This document shows, piece after piece, positions 44,891 to 54,810 of a stretch of 64,000 bases of DNA. The position numbers were made by a program, and so were the translations under genes. Every line of letters begins with the position of its first letter. Position 1 is the stretch's first letter. The notes under the pieces are model-generated. The model was not told the origin of the DNA. It saw only the letters and a program-made list of their open reading frames with translations, and did not search any database. The stretch lies in assembly GCA_024644235.1 (NCBI GenBank), contig JAHELJ010000001.1:175556-239555 (forward strand). Direction: 5' to 3'. This stretch comes from Lewinellaceae bacterium (lineage in GTDB: Bacteria; Bacteroidota; Bacteroidia; Chitinophagales; Saprospiraceae).

Positions 44891-44898
44891 TATCTTTG
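44870..44898 (+). promoter_or_regulatory. Promoter of hemW
   Basis: TTG (44870-44872) and TATCTTTG (44891-44898, fits TAnnTTTG) are separated by 18 bases. Transcription would start near 44904, about 16 bases ahead of the ATG at 44920. The region overlaps the 5' end of the divergent BamA-like gene. Confidence 0.55.
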
Positions 44899-44919
44899 GA
44901 TCTCATTCTTAGAACGTAG

Positions 44920-46047
44920 ATGGCCGGATTGTATATACATATTCCCTTTTGCAAACAAGCATGCCACTACTGTAATTTCCATTTCTCAACTTCATTAAAA
45001 TTAAAGGAAAAACTCCTGCAAGCCATCCACGAAGAACTGGACCAACGCCATCACTATTTGGATTCAAAAGCACTGCAGTCCATCTATCTTGGAGGTGGAA
45101 CCCCATCTCTCTTGAGCATGAGGGAAATCACCCACTTATTTGAGGTAATTTCTCAATATTTTGACTGGTCTGAGGAGTGTGAAATTACGTTGGAGTCTAA
45201 TCCTGATGACTTATCACCGGAAAAGGTCCGTGATCTTTTCAACTCGCCCATCAATAGACTTAGCATAGGCATTCAGTCTTTTAATGACGGAGAACTTCAG
45301 TACATGAATCGGTCACATGATGCAAGCACTGCCCATGAATGCTTGAAATCGGTGAAGAACATAGGATTTGAGAACGTAACGGTGGATTTGATCTATGGCA
45401 GTGAGAAATCAAGTCCTGAGATATGGATGAATAATCTCCAGCAGTTACTAGTATACGATATCGATCATTTTTCTGCATATGCTCTGACCGTAGAACCGCG
45501 GACAGCACTTGCTTCTCAGATTGAAAAAGGAGGTGCATCGGCTCCCTTGGAGGAGGTCGTAATTGAGTCTTTCCGGTATACTCAGCAATTTGCCATTGAC
45601 CATGATTTTTTTCATTACGAGATTGCCAATTTTGCACGGGAGGGCCACCTGGCGGTGCACAACACTAATTATTGGAGGCGACAGCCATATTTAGGTGTTG
45701 GACCATCTGCTCATTCATTTAATGGGTCTTGCCGGGGATGGAACATTGCAAATAATATGCAATACATCAGTTTAGTCAATTCCGGTTCTCATTATCACAC
45801 AGTAGAAAAGCTTTCCATTCCCGACTATTACAATGAGTATGTAATGACCTCCCTGCGTACTGCATGGGGTTGTGATCTGGAGGAGATCACTTCGATCTCA
45901 TCAGAGTGTACCACCTACTTTTTGAAGGAAGTTGAAGACTTGTTGGTTCGTGGATTGGTAGAGCGGTCTCAGAATGTCTACAAGTTGACATCTGATGGGA
46001 AATTGTTCGCCGACCAAGTCGCTAGTCAACTTTTCATGGTAGAGTGA
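44920..46047 (+). CDS. hemW: HemW, radical SAM heme chaperone (formerly coproporphyrinogen III oxidase-like)
   Basis: A 375-residue radical-SAM protein that starts [20 protein letters not shown], with the iron-sulfur cysteines Cys11, Cys15 and Cys18. Further markers are [41 protein letters not shown] and the C-terminal helical domain with [17 protein letters not shown]. HemN proper carries a longer N-terminal extension and additional residues that are absent here, so HemW, which transfers heme, is the right name. The stop overlaps the convergent mutase gene by 14 bases. A promoter is visible just upstream. Confidence 0.94.
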   Translation: MAGLYIHIPFCKQACHYCNFHFSTSLKLKEKLLQAIHEELDQRHHYLDSKALQSIYLGGGTPSLLSMREITHLFEVISQYFDWSEECEITLESNPDDLSPEKVRDLFNSPINRLSIGIQSFNDGELQYMNRSHDASTAHECLKSVKNIGFENVTVDLIYGSEKSSPEIWMNNLQQLLVYDIDHFSAYALTVEPRTALASQIEKGGASAPLEEVVIESFRYTQQFAIDHDFFHYEIANFAREGHLAVHNTNYWRRQPYLGVGPSAHSFNGSCRGWNIANNMQYISLVNSGSHYHTVEKLSIPDYYNEYVMTSLRTAWGCDLEEITSISSECTTYFLKEVEDLLVRGLVERSQNVYKLTSDGKLFADQVASQLFMVE

Positions 46048-48166
46048 TCCCTAATTTGCCCATCAGACCACTGACAGCTTCGGGGATTACTGTACCTGGT
46101 CCGTATATGGCGAGCACTCCGCATCCGAATAAGAATTCATGATCTGCTGGTGGGACGATTCCCCCGAGAACAACTTTGATGTCAACACCTCCATTTGCCT
46201 TGAGGTGATCCATCAGTTCGGGGATCAAGCTCTTATGGCCACCTGCAAGAGATGAAATCCCTAAAACATGCACATCGTTTTCAATGGCTTGGCGGGCGGC
46301 CTCTTCCGGAGTCTGAAAAAGTGGACCAATATCCACATCGAATCCCAGATCTGCAAAACTGCTTGCTATGATTCTGGCACCCCGGTCGTGCCCATCTTGC
46401 CCCAGCTTCGCTACCAGGATTCTGGGTCTCCGGCCATGACGCTCGGCAAACATGTCCGTGAGTTCTCGTGCTTTTCTTATTGAGTCCTGGTCTGACATCT
46501 GGGATAAGTAAACTCCTGAAATTACAGGATTATTGGCGCGATAACGGCCAAATACTTTTTCCAAAGCATTGGAAATTTCACCGAGGGTGGCTCTTGCTCT
46601 TGCTGCCTCCACACAAACTTCCAATAGATTGCCTGCTTTGCCCCCTGCGACCAAGGTGACTTGTTCCAATGCAGCAGTGGCATTCGAATCATCTCTTGAC
46701 GCCTTCAATTGCCTGAGTCGAAGTATTTGCTCTTCTCTGACAGCGTTGTTATCTACCTCCAACAGTTCCATCTCACTTGATTGCTTTTGTTCGAACATAT
46801 TCACCCCAATTATTTTTTCAGTGCCACTATCGATCTTCGCTTGTCGCTTAGCGGCAGCTTCTTCGATACGCTGTTTGGGGATGCCAAGTTCTATTGCCCT
46901 GGTCATTCCGCCCAGCTTATCGATTTCTTCGATCCAGTTTTTTGCTTTTACATAAAGTGCATTGGTCAAGTGCTCGACGTAGAAGGAACCTCCATAGGGA
47001 TCGATCGATTGACATAAGCCCATTTTGGTCTGCAAATGGATTTGAGTGTCTCTGGCAATCTTGGCCGAAAAGTTGCTAGGCAGGGCCAGGGCTTCGTCGA
47101 AAGCATTGGTATGAAGAGATTGGGTGCCGCCAAGTACAGCCGATAAACCTTCTAAGGTAGTCCGGCAGATATTGTTGAAAGGATCATGTGCAGCCAGGCT
47201 CCATCCGGATGTCTGGCAATGTGCTCGTAGCGCCATCGATTTAGGGTTTTTGGGATTGTAGGTAGATACCATCTCAGCCCAAAGCAAACGGCCTGCCCTC
47301 ATTTTGGCGATTTCCATGAAATGATTCATTCCGATGCCCCAGAAAAAGGAGATTCGGGGAGCTAACTGGTCCACCTCTAGTCCTGCTTCCAAGCCAGCCT
47401 TGAGGTACTCAATCCCATCTGCTAGAGTGTAGGCGAGCTCCAGGTCAGCACTGGCTCCCGACTCTAGCATATGGTATCCGCTGACACTTATGGAGTTAAA
47501 GAGCGGCATCATCTGGCTGGTATAACGAAAGATCTCCGCAACGATACGCATTGAAGGCTGGGGAGGATAAATAAAGGTATTCCGGACCATGAATTCCTTG
47601 AGGATATCGTTTTGAATTGTCCCCCGAAGTTTTTCCTGGGTAACACCTTGTTCTTCAGCAGCTACGATGTAGAATGCCATAATCGGCAAAACCGCTCCAT
47701 TCATGGTCATGCTTACCGACATCTGATCAAGTGGAATGCCATCAAAAAGGACTTTCATGTCTTCCACAGAATCTACAGCAACTCCTGCTTTACCAACATC
47801 TCCGGTGACTCGCGGGTGATCGGAATCGTATCCCCTATGGGTGGCTAGATCAAAAGCTATTGAAAGCCCTTTCTGACCAGCTTCCAGGTTTCTTCGGTAA
47901 AAAGCATTGCTCTCGGCCGCGGTGGAGAAACCAGCATATTGTCTGATGGTCCAGGGTCGGCCAGTATACATGGTTGCATAGGGACCCCTTAGGAAAGGAG
48001 GTATTCCTGAGATATAACGGGTTTGCAAGGCAGTCGATGGTGCATGATCGGAATAATGGCTGTAGATATCTATTCCCTCATGACTCTCTCCTGTCTGCAG
48101 CGATTTTCCGGCATTTTTTGCAATGGAGAAATCGATTTCTATCTTCGACAGATCGACCTGCTTCAT
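46034..48166 (-). CDS. scpA: Methylmalonyl-CoA mutase, large (catalytic) subunit
   Basis: The cobalamin enzyme interconverts methylmalonyl-CoA and succinyl-CoA. The 710-residue protein has the TIM-barrel catalytic domain with [37 protein letters not shown] and SISGYHM-like [13 protein letters not shown]. The C-terminal B12-binding domain has [14 protein letters not shown] with the His that coordinates cobalt. The small subunit, which commonly lies beside it, is not adjacent here. The start codon is two bases away from the start codon of the divergent membrane-protein gene. Length and motifs are standard for the large subunit. Confidence 0.96.
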   Translation of the reverse strand: MKQVDLSKIEIDFSIAKNAGKSLQTGESHEGIDIYSHYSDHAPSTALQTRYISGIPPFLRGPYATMYTGRPWTIRQYAGFSTAAESNAFYRRNLEAGQKGLSIAFDLATHRGYDSDHPRVTGDVGKAGVAVDSVEDMKVLFDGIPLDQMSVSMTMNGAVLPIMAFYIVAAEEQGVTQEKLRGTIQNDILKEFMVRNTFIYPPQPSMRIVAEIFRYTSQMMPLFNSISVSGYHMLESGASADLELAYTLADGIEYLKAGLEAGLEVDQLAPRISFFWGIGMNHFMEIAKMRAGRLLWAEMVSTYNPKNPKSMALRAHCQTSGWSLAAHDPFNNICRTTLEGLSAVLGGTQSLHTNAFDEALALPSNFSAKIARDTQIHLQTKMGLCQSIDPYGGSFYVEHLTNALYVKAKNWIEEIDKLGGMTRAIELGIPKQRIEEAAAKRQAKIDSGTEKIIGVNMFEQKQSSEMELLEVDNNAVREEQILRLRQLKASRDDSNATAALEQVTLVAGGKAGNLLEVCVEAARARATLGEISNALEKVFGRYRANNPVISGVYLSQMSDQDSIRKARELTDMFAERHGRRPRILVAKLGQDGHDRGARIIASSFADLGFDVDIGPLFQTPEEAARQAIENDVHVLGISSLAGGHKSLIPELMDHLKANGGVDIKVVLGGIVPPADHEFLFGCGVLAIYGPGTVIPEAVSGLMGKLGITLP

Positions 48167-48168
48167 AG

Positions 48169-49443
48169 ATGTCAGCTAATATAGTCAAAACGAAAGGTCT
48201 GCCTTTTATGGGGGGTGCCATATTGATTGGCGTCCTTATTTTTTTGAGCTTGAACAAGTGGAAAAATGACCCACTCCGCGTGATTTGGTCGGATGCGGAA
48301 GGCTACTACATGTATCTGCCCGGCACTTTCTTGTACCAATTTGAGGACATGCCCTTGCGAACGCCAGGATGGCCCAAGCGGGGAGACAAGGCTTTTACCA
48401 AATACTCCTGTGGGGTAGCAATCTTACAGGCACCTTTTTTTGCGGCAGCTCATTTGTATGCTATGATAAGTAGTGATGAAGCAAATGGATTCAGCTTTCC
48501 TTATGGACTAGCGATAATTATTTCGGCAATTTTTTATGCATTGCTGGGTTTGCTGCTACTGTATAAGACGCTGCGAAGTCATTATTCTCGCGGACCACTT
48601 ATCGTCAGCATACTTCTACTGGGACTCGGATCCAATCTCTACTACTATACAATAGCTGAGTCGGGAATGTCTCATATCTACTCCTTTTTCCTATTCTGTG
48701 TGATTATTTTTCTTACGCCCTATCTGTATAAGAATTCCAATCTGAAAACATTTATGCTGATAGGATTTGTCTGCGGCTTAACCATACTGGTCCGTCCTAC
48801 CAACCTAATCATCGGGCTTTGGATACTGTTCTACAACATTGATTCAATCGAAGCACTCAAAGGACGAATCAATTTCTTTCGAGGTAAAATGATCTATTTG
48901 GTTGGAGCAGCTGCAGCCCTTGCCTTACCCTGGATGCCTCAGATTCTCTACTGGAAATATGCAACTGGAGAATGGGTTGCCTACTCATATGGTGATGAAG
49001 GTTTCGATTTCTGGAATAATCCCCAAATGCTCCAGGTGTTGACTCATTTGGAAAATGGACTATTTCTCTACAGTCCACTGATTCTCATACCTGTGATCGG
49101 TGTGCTCTATGGGTTGGAGGCTAAGGTCAAGAACAGCTGGCTCATTCTGGTTTTATTGATCACGGCCACTTACATATTTGGCAGTTGGTGGGACTGGAAT
49201 TTTGGAGGGGCCTTCGGACATCGATGCTATGTCGAATTTTACGCCTTACTGCTAGGACCGTTGGCATGGGTAGTGTCGGAGATTGGTCGATCCAGATTCT
49301 TGATTTCAAAGATTGTGTTTGGTCTTTTGTCCTCACTTTTAGTGTACTATAGCCTGCAGATGACTTATGCTTATGCACCCCCCTGGGACGGACCCGATTG
49401 GACCTGGCATCGCCTGGTAGATATTATCCGTTCATTTTTCTAG
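48169..49443 (+). CDS. Multi-pass membrane protein, possible GT-C-type glycosyltransferase
   Basis: A 424-residue protein with about ten membrane segments. The first loop contains [19 protein letters not shown], with a [10 protein letters not shown] segment that recalls GT-C enzymes, which keep acidic residues there. [13 protein letters not shown] and [19 protein letters not shown] in later loops occur in a family of unassigned Bacteroidota membrane proteins. Activity is not demonstrable from sequence. A dolichyl-phosphate-type GT2 gene lies convergently on its 3' side (shared CTAG stop), which may be meaningful because GT2 of that class supply lipid-linked sugars to GT-C enzymes. ATG at 48169 is two bases from the scpA start; the next ATG at 48208 is an alternative. 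Confidence 0.75.
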   Translation: MSANIVKTKGLPFMGGAILIGVLIFLSLNKWKNDPLRVIWSDAEGYYMYLPGTFLYQFEDMPLRTPGWPKRGDKAFTKYSCGVAILQAPFFAAAHLYAMISSDEANGFSFPYGLAIIISAIFYALLGLLLLYKTLRSHYSRGPLIVSILLLGLGSNLYYYTIAESGMSHIYSFFLFCVIIFLTPYLYKNSNLKTFMLIGFVCGLTILVRPTNLIIGLWILFYNIDSIEALKGRINFFRGKMIYLVGAAAALALPWMPQILYWKYATGEWVAYSYGDEGFDFWNNPQMLQVLTHLENGLFLYSPLILIPVIGVLYGLEAKVKNSWLILVLLITATYIFGSWWDWNFGGAFGHRCYVEFYALLLGPLAWVVSEIGRSRFLISKIVFGLLSSLLVYYSLQMTYAYAPPWDGPDWTWHRLVDIIRSFF

Positions 49444-50177
49444 CTAAGGAGATTGTAACGAAGTATGCAATAAATGGCCCAGAAACCATCTCGCCAATTG
49501 ATCTTTTTACCATCGGCATAGGTCCGGCCATAGTAGGAGATACCCACCTCATAGATCCGTATGCCTTCTATTTTGGAAATCTTGGCAGTAACTTCAGGTT
49601 CGAAGCCAAAACTTTTTTCCCGTAGTTTCAGCTGCTTCAGATATTTTGCACGGAAAAGCTTATAGCCAGTTTCCATATCGGTGAGATTTAGATTGGTGAA
49701 GGCATTCGAGAGTCCGGTTAGCAATTTGTTTCCGATGGAGTGCCAGAAGAACAGCACTCTGTGAGGTCGACCTCCAACAAATCTCGATCCGTAGACCACA
49801 TCAGCTTGGTTCTGAATTACCGGTTCCAATAATCGAGCATAGTCCTCCGGATTGTATTCGAGGTCGGCATCCTGGACAATGATGTAATCTCCTTTGGCAG
49901 CTTCGATGCCGGCGTGCATAGCAGCTCCTTTACCCTGGTTATGCTCTTGAGGAAGATAGATGATAGGGATCTGACGATGTGCATTCATAAACGACAGGAT
50001 TTTCTGTTCCGTATCGTCTTCCGAACCATCATTGACAATGACTATCTCCCGGTCATAGTCAGGAGGAAGCGTTGCACCGAGGACGCTTGTAAGAACTTGC
50101 TCTATTGTATTGGATTCATTATAGGCGGGTATGATTACAGAGAGCGTTGGCATCCTGGAGGAAAATTGACTGGGCAA
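49440..50177 (-). CDS. GT2 glycosyltransferase, dolichyl-phosphate-sugar synthase type
   Basis: A 245-residue GT2 enzyme: LSVIIPAYNESNTIEQVLTS, EIVIVNDGSEDDTEQ, GKGAAMHAGIEAAKGDYIIV and QDADLEYNPEDYARLL, with the DxD-like metal site in QDADLEY. The segments DMETGYKLFRAKYL and GFEPEVTAKIS are typical of dolichyl- or undecaprenyl-phosphate glucosyl/mannosyl transferases. No membrane segment is present, so it should work at the cytoplasmic face. It is convergent with the GT-C-like membrane protein (shared CTAG stop). Sugar and acceptor are unknown. Confidence 0.92.
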   Translation of the reverse strand: MPSQFSSRMPTLSVIIPAYNESNTIEQVLTSVLGATLPPDYDREIVIVNDGSEDDTEQKILSFMNAHRQIPIIYLPQEHNQGKGAAMHAGIEAAKGDYIIVQDADLEYNPEDYARLLEPVIQNQADVVYGSRFVGGRPHRVLFFWHSIGNKLLTGLSNAFTNLNLTDMETGYKLFRAKYLKQLKLREKSFGFEPEVTAKISKIEGIRIYEVGISYYGRTYADGKKINWRDGFWAIYCILRYNLLS

Positions 50178-50217
50178 AATAGAAATAATTCTAAATTCGC
50201 CCCGTTAATAAGGCTTC

Positions 50218-51453
50218 ATGATCCGCTTTGAACGATTTACGCTGGCCAATGGCTTCAATGTCATCGTCCATGAAGATGACAGCTCACCCCTGGTCGCATT
50301 GAATGTACTATTTCGAGCCGGCTCGATTTACGATCCTCCCGGGCGATCAGGCTTGGCTCATCTCTTTGAGCATCTGATGTTCTCAGGTACCGAACAGGTC
50401 CCAGACTATGATGTACCCGTGCAGATGGCAGGTGGAGAAAACAATGCATTTACAAATGCCGACTTCGCGAGCTATTTTTGCTATAGTCCACGACAAAATC
50501 TGGAGACGCTGCTTTGGCTGGAGGCTGATCGATTAGAGGCGCTACAGGTCTCCGAAAAATCACTGGCCATTCAAAAACAGGTGGTCATCGAGGAATACTT
50601 TGAAACATGTCTAAACATTCCTTTTGGTGATGTCTGGCATCACATTTTACCAGCCGTGTATAATGGGCATCCCTACCATTGGCCAACAATTGGGAGAAAT
50701 GAACGAGAGATCGGATCGATCAGCCTTGAGGACGTTAATAAGTTCTCCAGACAATATTATCATCCTGGCAATTCCATTATTTCCCTCGCGGGAAATGTGA
50801 AAGCGGATGAGGCTTTGAGATTGATTGAGAAGTGGTTTGGTGAAGTCCAACATGGGGGGGAACGGGCAGCCCCCTTACCATATGATTTTTTGGAATATAA
50901 AAGTGAACACCTTGAAATTAGTCAGGGAGTGCCGGCAAAGACCTTTTATATGATCTTTCCAATGAGCGCCCGTACTGATGCCAATTATTATGTTTTTGAT
51001 CTCATTTCGGATATCCTGGCATCTGGCCGTTCTGCCCTTCTCTTCAGTACTCTGATAAAGGATAAGGCTCTATTGAGTCAGGTTGATGCATATATTACGG
51101 GAACAAACGAAAGTGGACTCTTTGTAATCGAGGGACAACTACTTCCAGGTGTAGAATTTAACCAGGTTTATCCTATAGTATGGGATGAAGTCGGTAAAAT
51201 TCAGAACGGATTTGTGGATAAGACCTTATTTGAAAAATTGATAAATACGGTCGAAACCAACTTGGCAATTTCTGAAAGTAGCGTCTTGCATAAAGTGATG
51301 AGTCTAGCCTATTTCGAAGCTCTAGGTGACGCTGATCTGATCAATACAGAAATCGATCGGTATAAACAGGTTACTGTGGATGACTTGAGGCAAACTTTGC
51401 AAAAATATATCAATCCCGGCCGCTGCACAACACTGGAATATCATCCGGCCTGA
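50218..51453 (+). CDS. M16 family zinc peptidase (pitrilysin/processing-peptidase type)
   Basis: A 411-residue M16 peptidase with the inverted zinc motif HLFEHLMF (His48, Glu51, His52) and the distal Glu region about 75 residues on. GGENNAFTNADFASYF after the zinc site is usual for the family. No signal peptide is visible, so it is probably cytoplasmic, although some relatives are exported. One M16 half often pairs with a second, inactive half in neighbouring genes; no second half is adjacent, so it may form homodimers. It is preceded by a 40-base gap to a divergent GT2 gene. Confidence 0.92.
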   Translation: MIRFERFTLANGFNVIVHEDDSSPLVALNVLFRAGSIYDPPGRSGLAHLFEHLMFSGTEQVPDYDVPVQMAGGENNAFTNADFASYFCYSPRQNLETLLWLEADRLEALQVSEKSLAIQKQVVIEEYFETCLNIPFGDVWHHILPAVYNGHPYHWPTIGRNEREIGSISLEDVNKFSRQYYHPGNSIISLAGNVKADEALRLIEKWFGEVQHGGERAAPLPYDFLEYKSEHLEISQGVPAKTFYMIFPMSARTDANYYVFDLISDILASGRSALLFSTLIKDKALLSQVDAYITGTNESGLFVIEGQLLPGVEFNQVYPIVWDEVGKIQNGFVDKTLFEKLINTVETNLAISESSVLHKVMSLAYFEALGDADLINTEIDRYKQVTVDDLRQTLQKYINPGRCTTLEYHPA

Positions 51454-51460
51454 TTTTGTT

Positions 51461-52486
51461 TCAAGCCGATGCTCTGCTCCTAACTTTTTCCCATTTCCAG
51501 GCAGTTTCCATGATGTCATCGATATTCCGTTCTGGCCTCCAGCCCAGTATCTGCTCAGCGTGCGAATAATCTGAGTAGATGCTGATCACATCTCCAGGAC
51601 GACGGGGACCTATGTCGTAGTTGAGACTTACCTGGCTCACCTTTTCAAATGAGCTGATGGCTTCCTTTACACTGATCCCGTTCCCTGTACCAAGATTGAA
51701 AACTTCGATCAATTCCTCGGATTTGTGATCTAAAAGTCTTTCAAGACTAAGTGTATGTGCTCTGGCAAGATCCATGATGTGGATAAAGTCACGAATACAT
51801 GTTCCATCTCGGGTATCGTAGTCGTCACCGAACACAGTCAATTTAGGTCGCTTGCCGATGCCGGTTTCCGTGATGATAGGCACTAGATTTAGAGCCTCAC
51901 TGGCTGGAGATTCACCCATTAATATGCTTTCGTGTGCTCCCGCGGGATTGAAGTATCGTAGAAATACAAATCTTAAGTTCGTATGTACATTGCTGAAATT
52001 TCGAATGATTTCCTCAGAGATCTGCTTGGTATGCGCATAGGGTGATTCTGCTGGTGCCAGGGGTGTGGTCTCAGTCACCGGGAGGGTGTCAGGATTGCCG
52101 TAGACCGAGCACGAACTGGAGAAAATAAAATCCCGGACTTTATATTTCTGTTGTAAATCCAACAGATTCATTAATCCTATGAGATTGTTTTGATAGTATA
52201 GTAAAGGTTTGGCAACGGATTCGGGTACACTTTTTAAGGCGGCAAAGTGGATGATTACATCAGGGTGTTCCGAAATAAAAATCTCTTCCAGCAAATGCCT
52301 GTCACAAAGGTCGACAGGCACATTAAATACGTTCTGAGATGTGATATCTCTGATACTGCCCAATACTTCCGGGGCCGAGTTCAGGTAGTTGTCGACGCTA
52401 AATACTTCATGCCCGGCTTCCAAGAGATCGACGATACTGTGACTTCCAATATAACCACAACCTCCGGTCACCATTACCTTGGCCAT
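51461..52486 (-). CDS. galE: UDP-glucose 4-epimerase
   Basis: An extended short-chain dehydrogenase that interconverts UDP-glucose and UDP-galactose. The NAD-binding loop is VTGGCGYIGSH and the catalytic pair is Tyr150 and Lys154 (in SPYAHTKQISEE) with the Ser of FSSSCSVYG. RYFNPAGAHES and the NVFNLGTG-like EVFNLGTGNGISV stretch agree with GalE. ATG at 52486 (MAKVMVTGG) is preferred over the TTG at 52492. A TACTTTTG -7-like element on the minus strand (52514-52507) lies about 20 bases before it. It is divergent from cysQ. Specificity for UDP-GlcNAc/GalNAc cannot be excluded. Confidence 0.93.
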   Translation of the reverse strand: MAKVMVTGGCGYIGSHSIVDLLEAGHEVFSVDNYLNSAPEVLGSIRDITSQNVFNVPVDLCDRHLLEEIFISEHPDVIIHFAALKSVPESVAKPLLYYQNNLIGLMNLLDLQQKYKVRDFIFSSSCSVYGNPDTLPVTETTPLAPAESPYAHTKQISEEIIRNFSNVHTNLRFVFLRYFNPAGAHESILMGESPASEALNLVPIITETGIGKRPKLTVFGDDYDTRDGTCIRDFIHIMDLARAHTLSLERLLDHKSEELIEVFNLGTGNGISVKEAISSFEKVSQVSLNYDIGPRRPGDVISIYSDYSHAEQILGWRPERNIDDIMETAWKWEKVRSRASA

Positions 52487-52506
52487 ACGCAATAAATTTA
52501 CCTTTG

Positions 52507-52514
52507 CAAAAGTA
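52507..52514 (-). promoter_or_regulatory. Possible -7 promoter element for galE
   Basis: The minus strand reads TACTTTTG, fitting TAnnTTTG, about 20 bases ahead of the ATG at 52486. A -33 TTTG is not seen at normal spacing. Confidence 0.33.
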
Positions 52515-52547
52515 GTTTTTATTTTTAGCCGTCTTTTTAGATATACA

Positions 52548-53336
52548 ATGAAGTTGCTTGAACTAGTAGACCCCCTTCGTAAGATACTCGATGATGCCAG
52601 TGAGGCTATTTTGAAGATCTACCAAGATCCGTCTCTTTTTGAAGTAGATCATAAGGAGGACAAGTCGCCCTTAACGGCAGCTGATATGGCCTCGAATGAG
52701 ATCATCTGTGAAGGCTTGAAAATCTTGGAACCTTCAATACCAATTGTTTCGGAGGAGAACCGGGCTATTCCTTACCATGAACGTCAGATGTACGAATACT
52801 TCTGGTGTGTTGACCCTCTGGATGGGACGAAGGAATTCATCCAAAGGAATGGGGAATTTACTATTAATGTTGCCCTGGTCAAGCAGCAAAGAGCGGTGCT
52901 TGGGCTCATACTGGTTCCAGTGAGTGGGGAATGTTTTATCGGAATTGATGGAGGGGGAGCCAGGATGTATTTCAATGGGAAGTATGATGAGATTCACTGC
53001 CGGCAATTTGATGAGCAAGCAGAAGGACTGGGACTGGTCTGCTCTCGATCTCATCTCAATGAGCAAACTCAAAACTACATCGGTCGATTCAGGGATCCGG
53101 TATTGCATCCCCGGGGTTCAGCTCTAAAGTTCACCGTTTTAGCTACCGGTCAGGCGGATGTTTACCCGAGACTGGGACCGACGATGGAATGGGACACTGC
53201 GGCAGCCCAGATTATTCTGGAGGAGGCAGGAGGATCGTTGGTGCAATGGGATTCGAGGGAACCACTTGTTTATAACAAGGAGTCTCTTTTAAACCCGAAT
53301 TTCCTGGCATTCGGACAGGGCGAACTCAGCTTGTAG
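52548..53336 (+). CDS. cysQ: 3'(2'),5'-bisphosphate nucleotidase CysQ
   Basis: CysQ removes the 3' phosphate from PAP (adenosine 3',5'-bisphosphate), a by-product of sulfate assimilation and ACP transfer. The protein (262 residues) is a member of the inositol-monophosphatase fold, with DKSPLTAADMASNEII, PIVSEENRAI, FWCVDPLDGTKEFI (metal-binding Asp residues in DPLDGTKEF), and PTMEWDTAAAQIIL near the C-terminus. The frame reaches back to 52479; ATG at 52548 gives the usual start (MKLLELVDPLRKIL). The next gene begins three bases later. Confidence 0.93.
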   Translation: MKLLELVDPLRKILDDASEAILKIYQDPSLFEVDHKEDKSPLTAADMASNEIICEGLKILEPSIPIVSEENRAIPYHERQMYEYFWCVDPLDGTKEFIQRNGEFTINVALVKQQRAVLGLILVPVSGECFIGIDGGGARMYFNGKYDEIHCRQFDEQAEGLGLVCSRSHLNEQTQNYIGRFRDPVLHPRGSALKFTVLATGQADVYPRLGPTMEWDTAAAQIILEEAGGSLVQWDSREPLVYNKESLLNPNFLAFGQGELSL

Positions 53337-53339
53337 TCT

Positions 53340-54104
53340 TTGAAAGATATTTCAGCAATCGTTATCACCAAAAATGCGGCCGAACATATCGGACGCTGCG
53401 TGGCAGCACTGGCAAAGGTCTGCGCTGACATTGTGGTGATTGATACGGACAGTTCAGATGATACTGTCATGCTCGCTGAGCAGGCGGGTGCCCGGGTGGC
53501 AAACTCGGATTGGCTGGGTTTTGGAGCTACTAAAAACTTCGGAGCAGAGCAGGCTCGATTTGATTGGATACTCTCCATCGATGCCGATGAAGTGCTGTCT
53601 GAAGAACTGGTGATGTCCATCAAGAATCTGCATCTGGATCCTCAGTCAGTTTACCAACTTGACCGAATCAGCAGTCTTTGTGGAAAATGGATTCGCTATA
53701 GTGGTTGGTACCCTGACTGGATACCAAGATTGTATCATAGAAAAGAGGTCAGGTGGAATGATGCCCCGGTGCATGAACGATTGATCATCCCAGCAAATTT
53801 CGACCTAGTGAGGTTGAAAGGTAAACTCTATCATTATTCATATACCAGCTATGAGCAATTTGATAAGAAATTGGATCGATATGCCCGGCTTTCGGCACAG
53901 TCTATGATATCCAAGAATAAGAAGTATAGTCCAATGATAGCTCAGCTGGCACCAGCCTTTAGGTATTTTCGTACTCTCGTTCTGAAACTCGGATTCCTGG
54001 ATGGTCGCGAGGGATTTTGGTTAAGCAGAAAAAACGCACAACTTGTCAAGAAGAAATATGAATACTTCTACCAGATGACCACAGATACTTATTTGGAAAA
54101 TTGA
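53340..54104 (+). CDS. GT2 glycosyltransferase, WaaE/KdtX-like (lipopolysaccharide core type)
   Basis: A 254-residue GT2 enzyme with TTG start at 53340. The nucleotide-sugar domain shows ISAIVITKNAAEHIGRCVAA, IVVIDTDSSDDTV and LSIDADEVLSEELV (the metal-binding DxD). The second half, KWIRYSGWYPDWIPRLYHR and DAPVHERLIIP, is the family segment of beta-1,4-glucosyltransferases of the WaaE/KdtX type that add sugar to lipopolysaccharide core. The acceptor in this organism is unknown. It follows cysQ by three bases and precedes a thioredoxin-fold lipoprotein by 30 bases. Confidence 0.9.
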   Translation: MKDISAIVITKNAAEHIGRCVAALAKVCADIVVIDTDSSDDTVMLAEQAGARVANSDWLGFGATKNFGAEQARFDWILSIDADEVLSEELVMSIKNLHLDPQSVYQLDRISSLCGKWIRYSGWYPDWIPRLYHRKEVRWNDAPVHERLIIPANFDLVRLKGKLYHYSYTSYEQFDKKLDRYARLSAQSMISKNKKYSPMIAQLAPAFRYFRTLVLKLGFLDGREGFWLSRKNAQLVKKKYEYFYQMTTDTYLEN

Positions 54105-54134
54105 TCATAACAAATACTCAATCGTCTTAGAGAC

Positions 54135-54584
54135 ATGAAAAGAATAGGAATTTACAGTGCATTTTTATTTGCAATTGTTCTAGCATCTTGTAGCACCAAT
54201 AAGAATGTCGTTGGTAAGAGTGCATCTTTTTACGAGTTTGATGAAACAAGTAAATTGAGTTTCATCCTGGAGCAAGCCTCCTCCAGGAACAAATTGGTAT
54301 TTCTGGACTTCCATGCTTCCTGGTGTCTTCCTTGCAAGGTAATGGATGAACAGATCGATCGTGATCCCACATTAAAGAGGGCGATTAAAGAAGATTACAT
54401 CACATATAAAGTGGATGGAGAAGCAGGAGTAGGCCCAGATCTGATGGTGATATTTGCCGTAAAAGCGTTTCCAACTTATTTGTTTCTCGATCCAGGTGGA
54501 AAAGTATTAGGTCGTCAGGAGGGAACAATGTCCAACCAGGAATTATTTGAATTGACTAGGGCTTCGAAGCGCCAGACTGATTAG
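54135..54584 (+). CDS. Thioredoxin-fold lipoprotein
   Basis: A 149-residue lipoprotein: the signal peptide ends VLASC with Cys18 or nearby as lipidation site, then a thioredoxin fold. The redox motif is WCLPC in FLDFHASWCLPCKVMDEQI, and the cis-Pro loop follows in AVKAFPTYLFLDPGG. The domain resembles the thioredoxin-7 (DsbD C-terminal/YbbN-like) group, so it may act in periplasmic disulfide exchange. The stop overlaps the end of the convergent yidD gene by 29 bases. Confidence 0.88.
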   Translation: MKRIGIYSAFLFAIVLASCSTNKNVVGKSASFYEFDETSKLSFILEQASSRNKLVFLDFHASWCLPCKVMDEQIDRDPTLKRAIKEDYITYKVDGEAGVGPDLMVIFAVKAFPTYLFLDPGGKVLGRQEGTMSNQELFELTRASKRQTD

Positions 54585-54810
54585 GAGAGTTGTCCTTTTT
54601 TGGAATAGGGTCAAAACCATGGCCTCCCCAGGGATGACACCGAGCTATCCGACTGATCCCCAGCCACAAGCCTTTTAAAATTCCCCATTCTTCAATTGCT
54701 TCGATCATATAGTGAGAGCAAGACGGATCATAGCGACAGTTAGGGCCGAGAAGGGGGGACAACGTCACCTGGTATAAACGAATAGGCCAGATAAAAATCT
54801 TCTTGATCAT
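54556..54810 (-). CDS. yidD: Membrane protein insertion efficiency factor YidD
   Basis: An 84-residue protein with the YidD pattern: IRLYQVTLSPLLGPNCRYDP, SCSHYMIEAIEEWG, and HPWGGHGFDPIP. It contains the conserved Cys residues of this small family. YidD helps insert membrane proteins with YidC; in most bacteria it lies in the rpmH-rnpA-yidD-yidC cluster, but here it stands with a DUF6702-like gene. The ATG overlaps the upstream stop in an ATGA junction. Its 3' end overlaps the thioredoxin-like lipoprotein gene by 29 bases. Confidence 0.95.
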   Translation of the reverse strand: MIKKIFIWPIRLYQVTLSPLLGPNCRYDPSCSHYMIEAIEEWGILKGLWLGISRIARCHPWGGHGFDPIPKKDNSPNQSGASKP

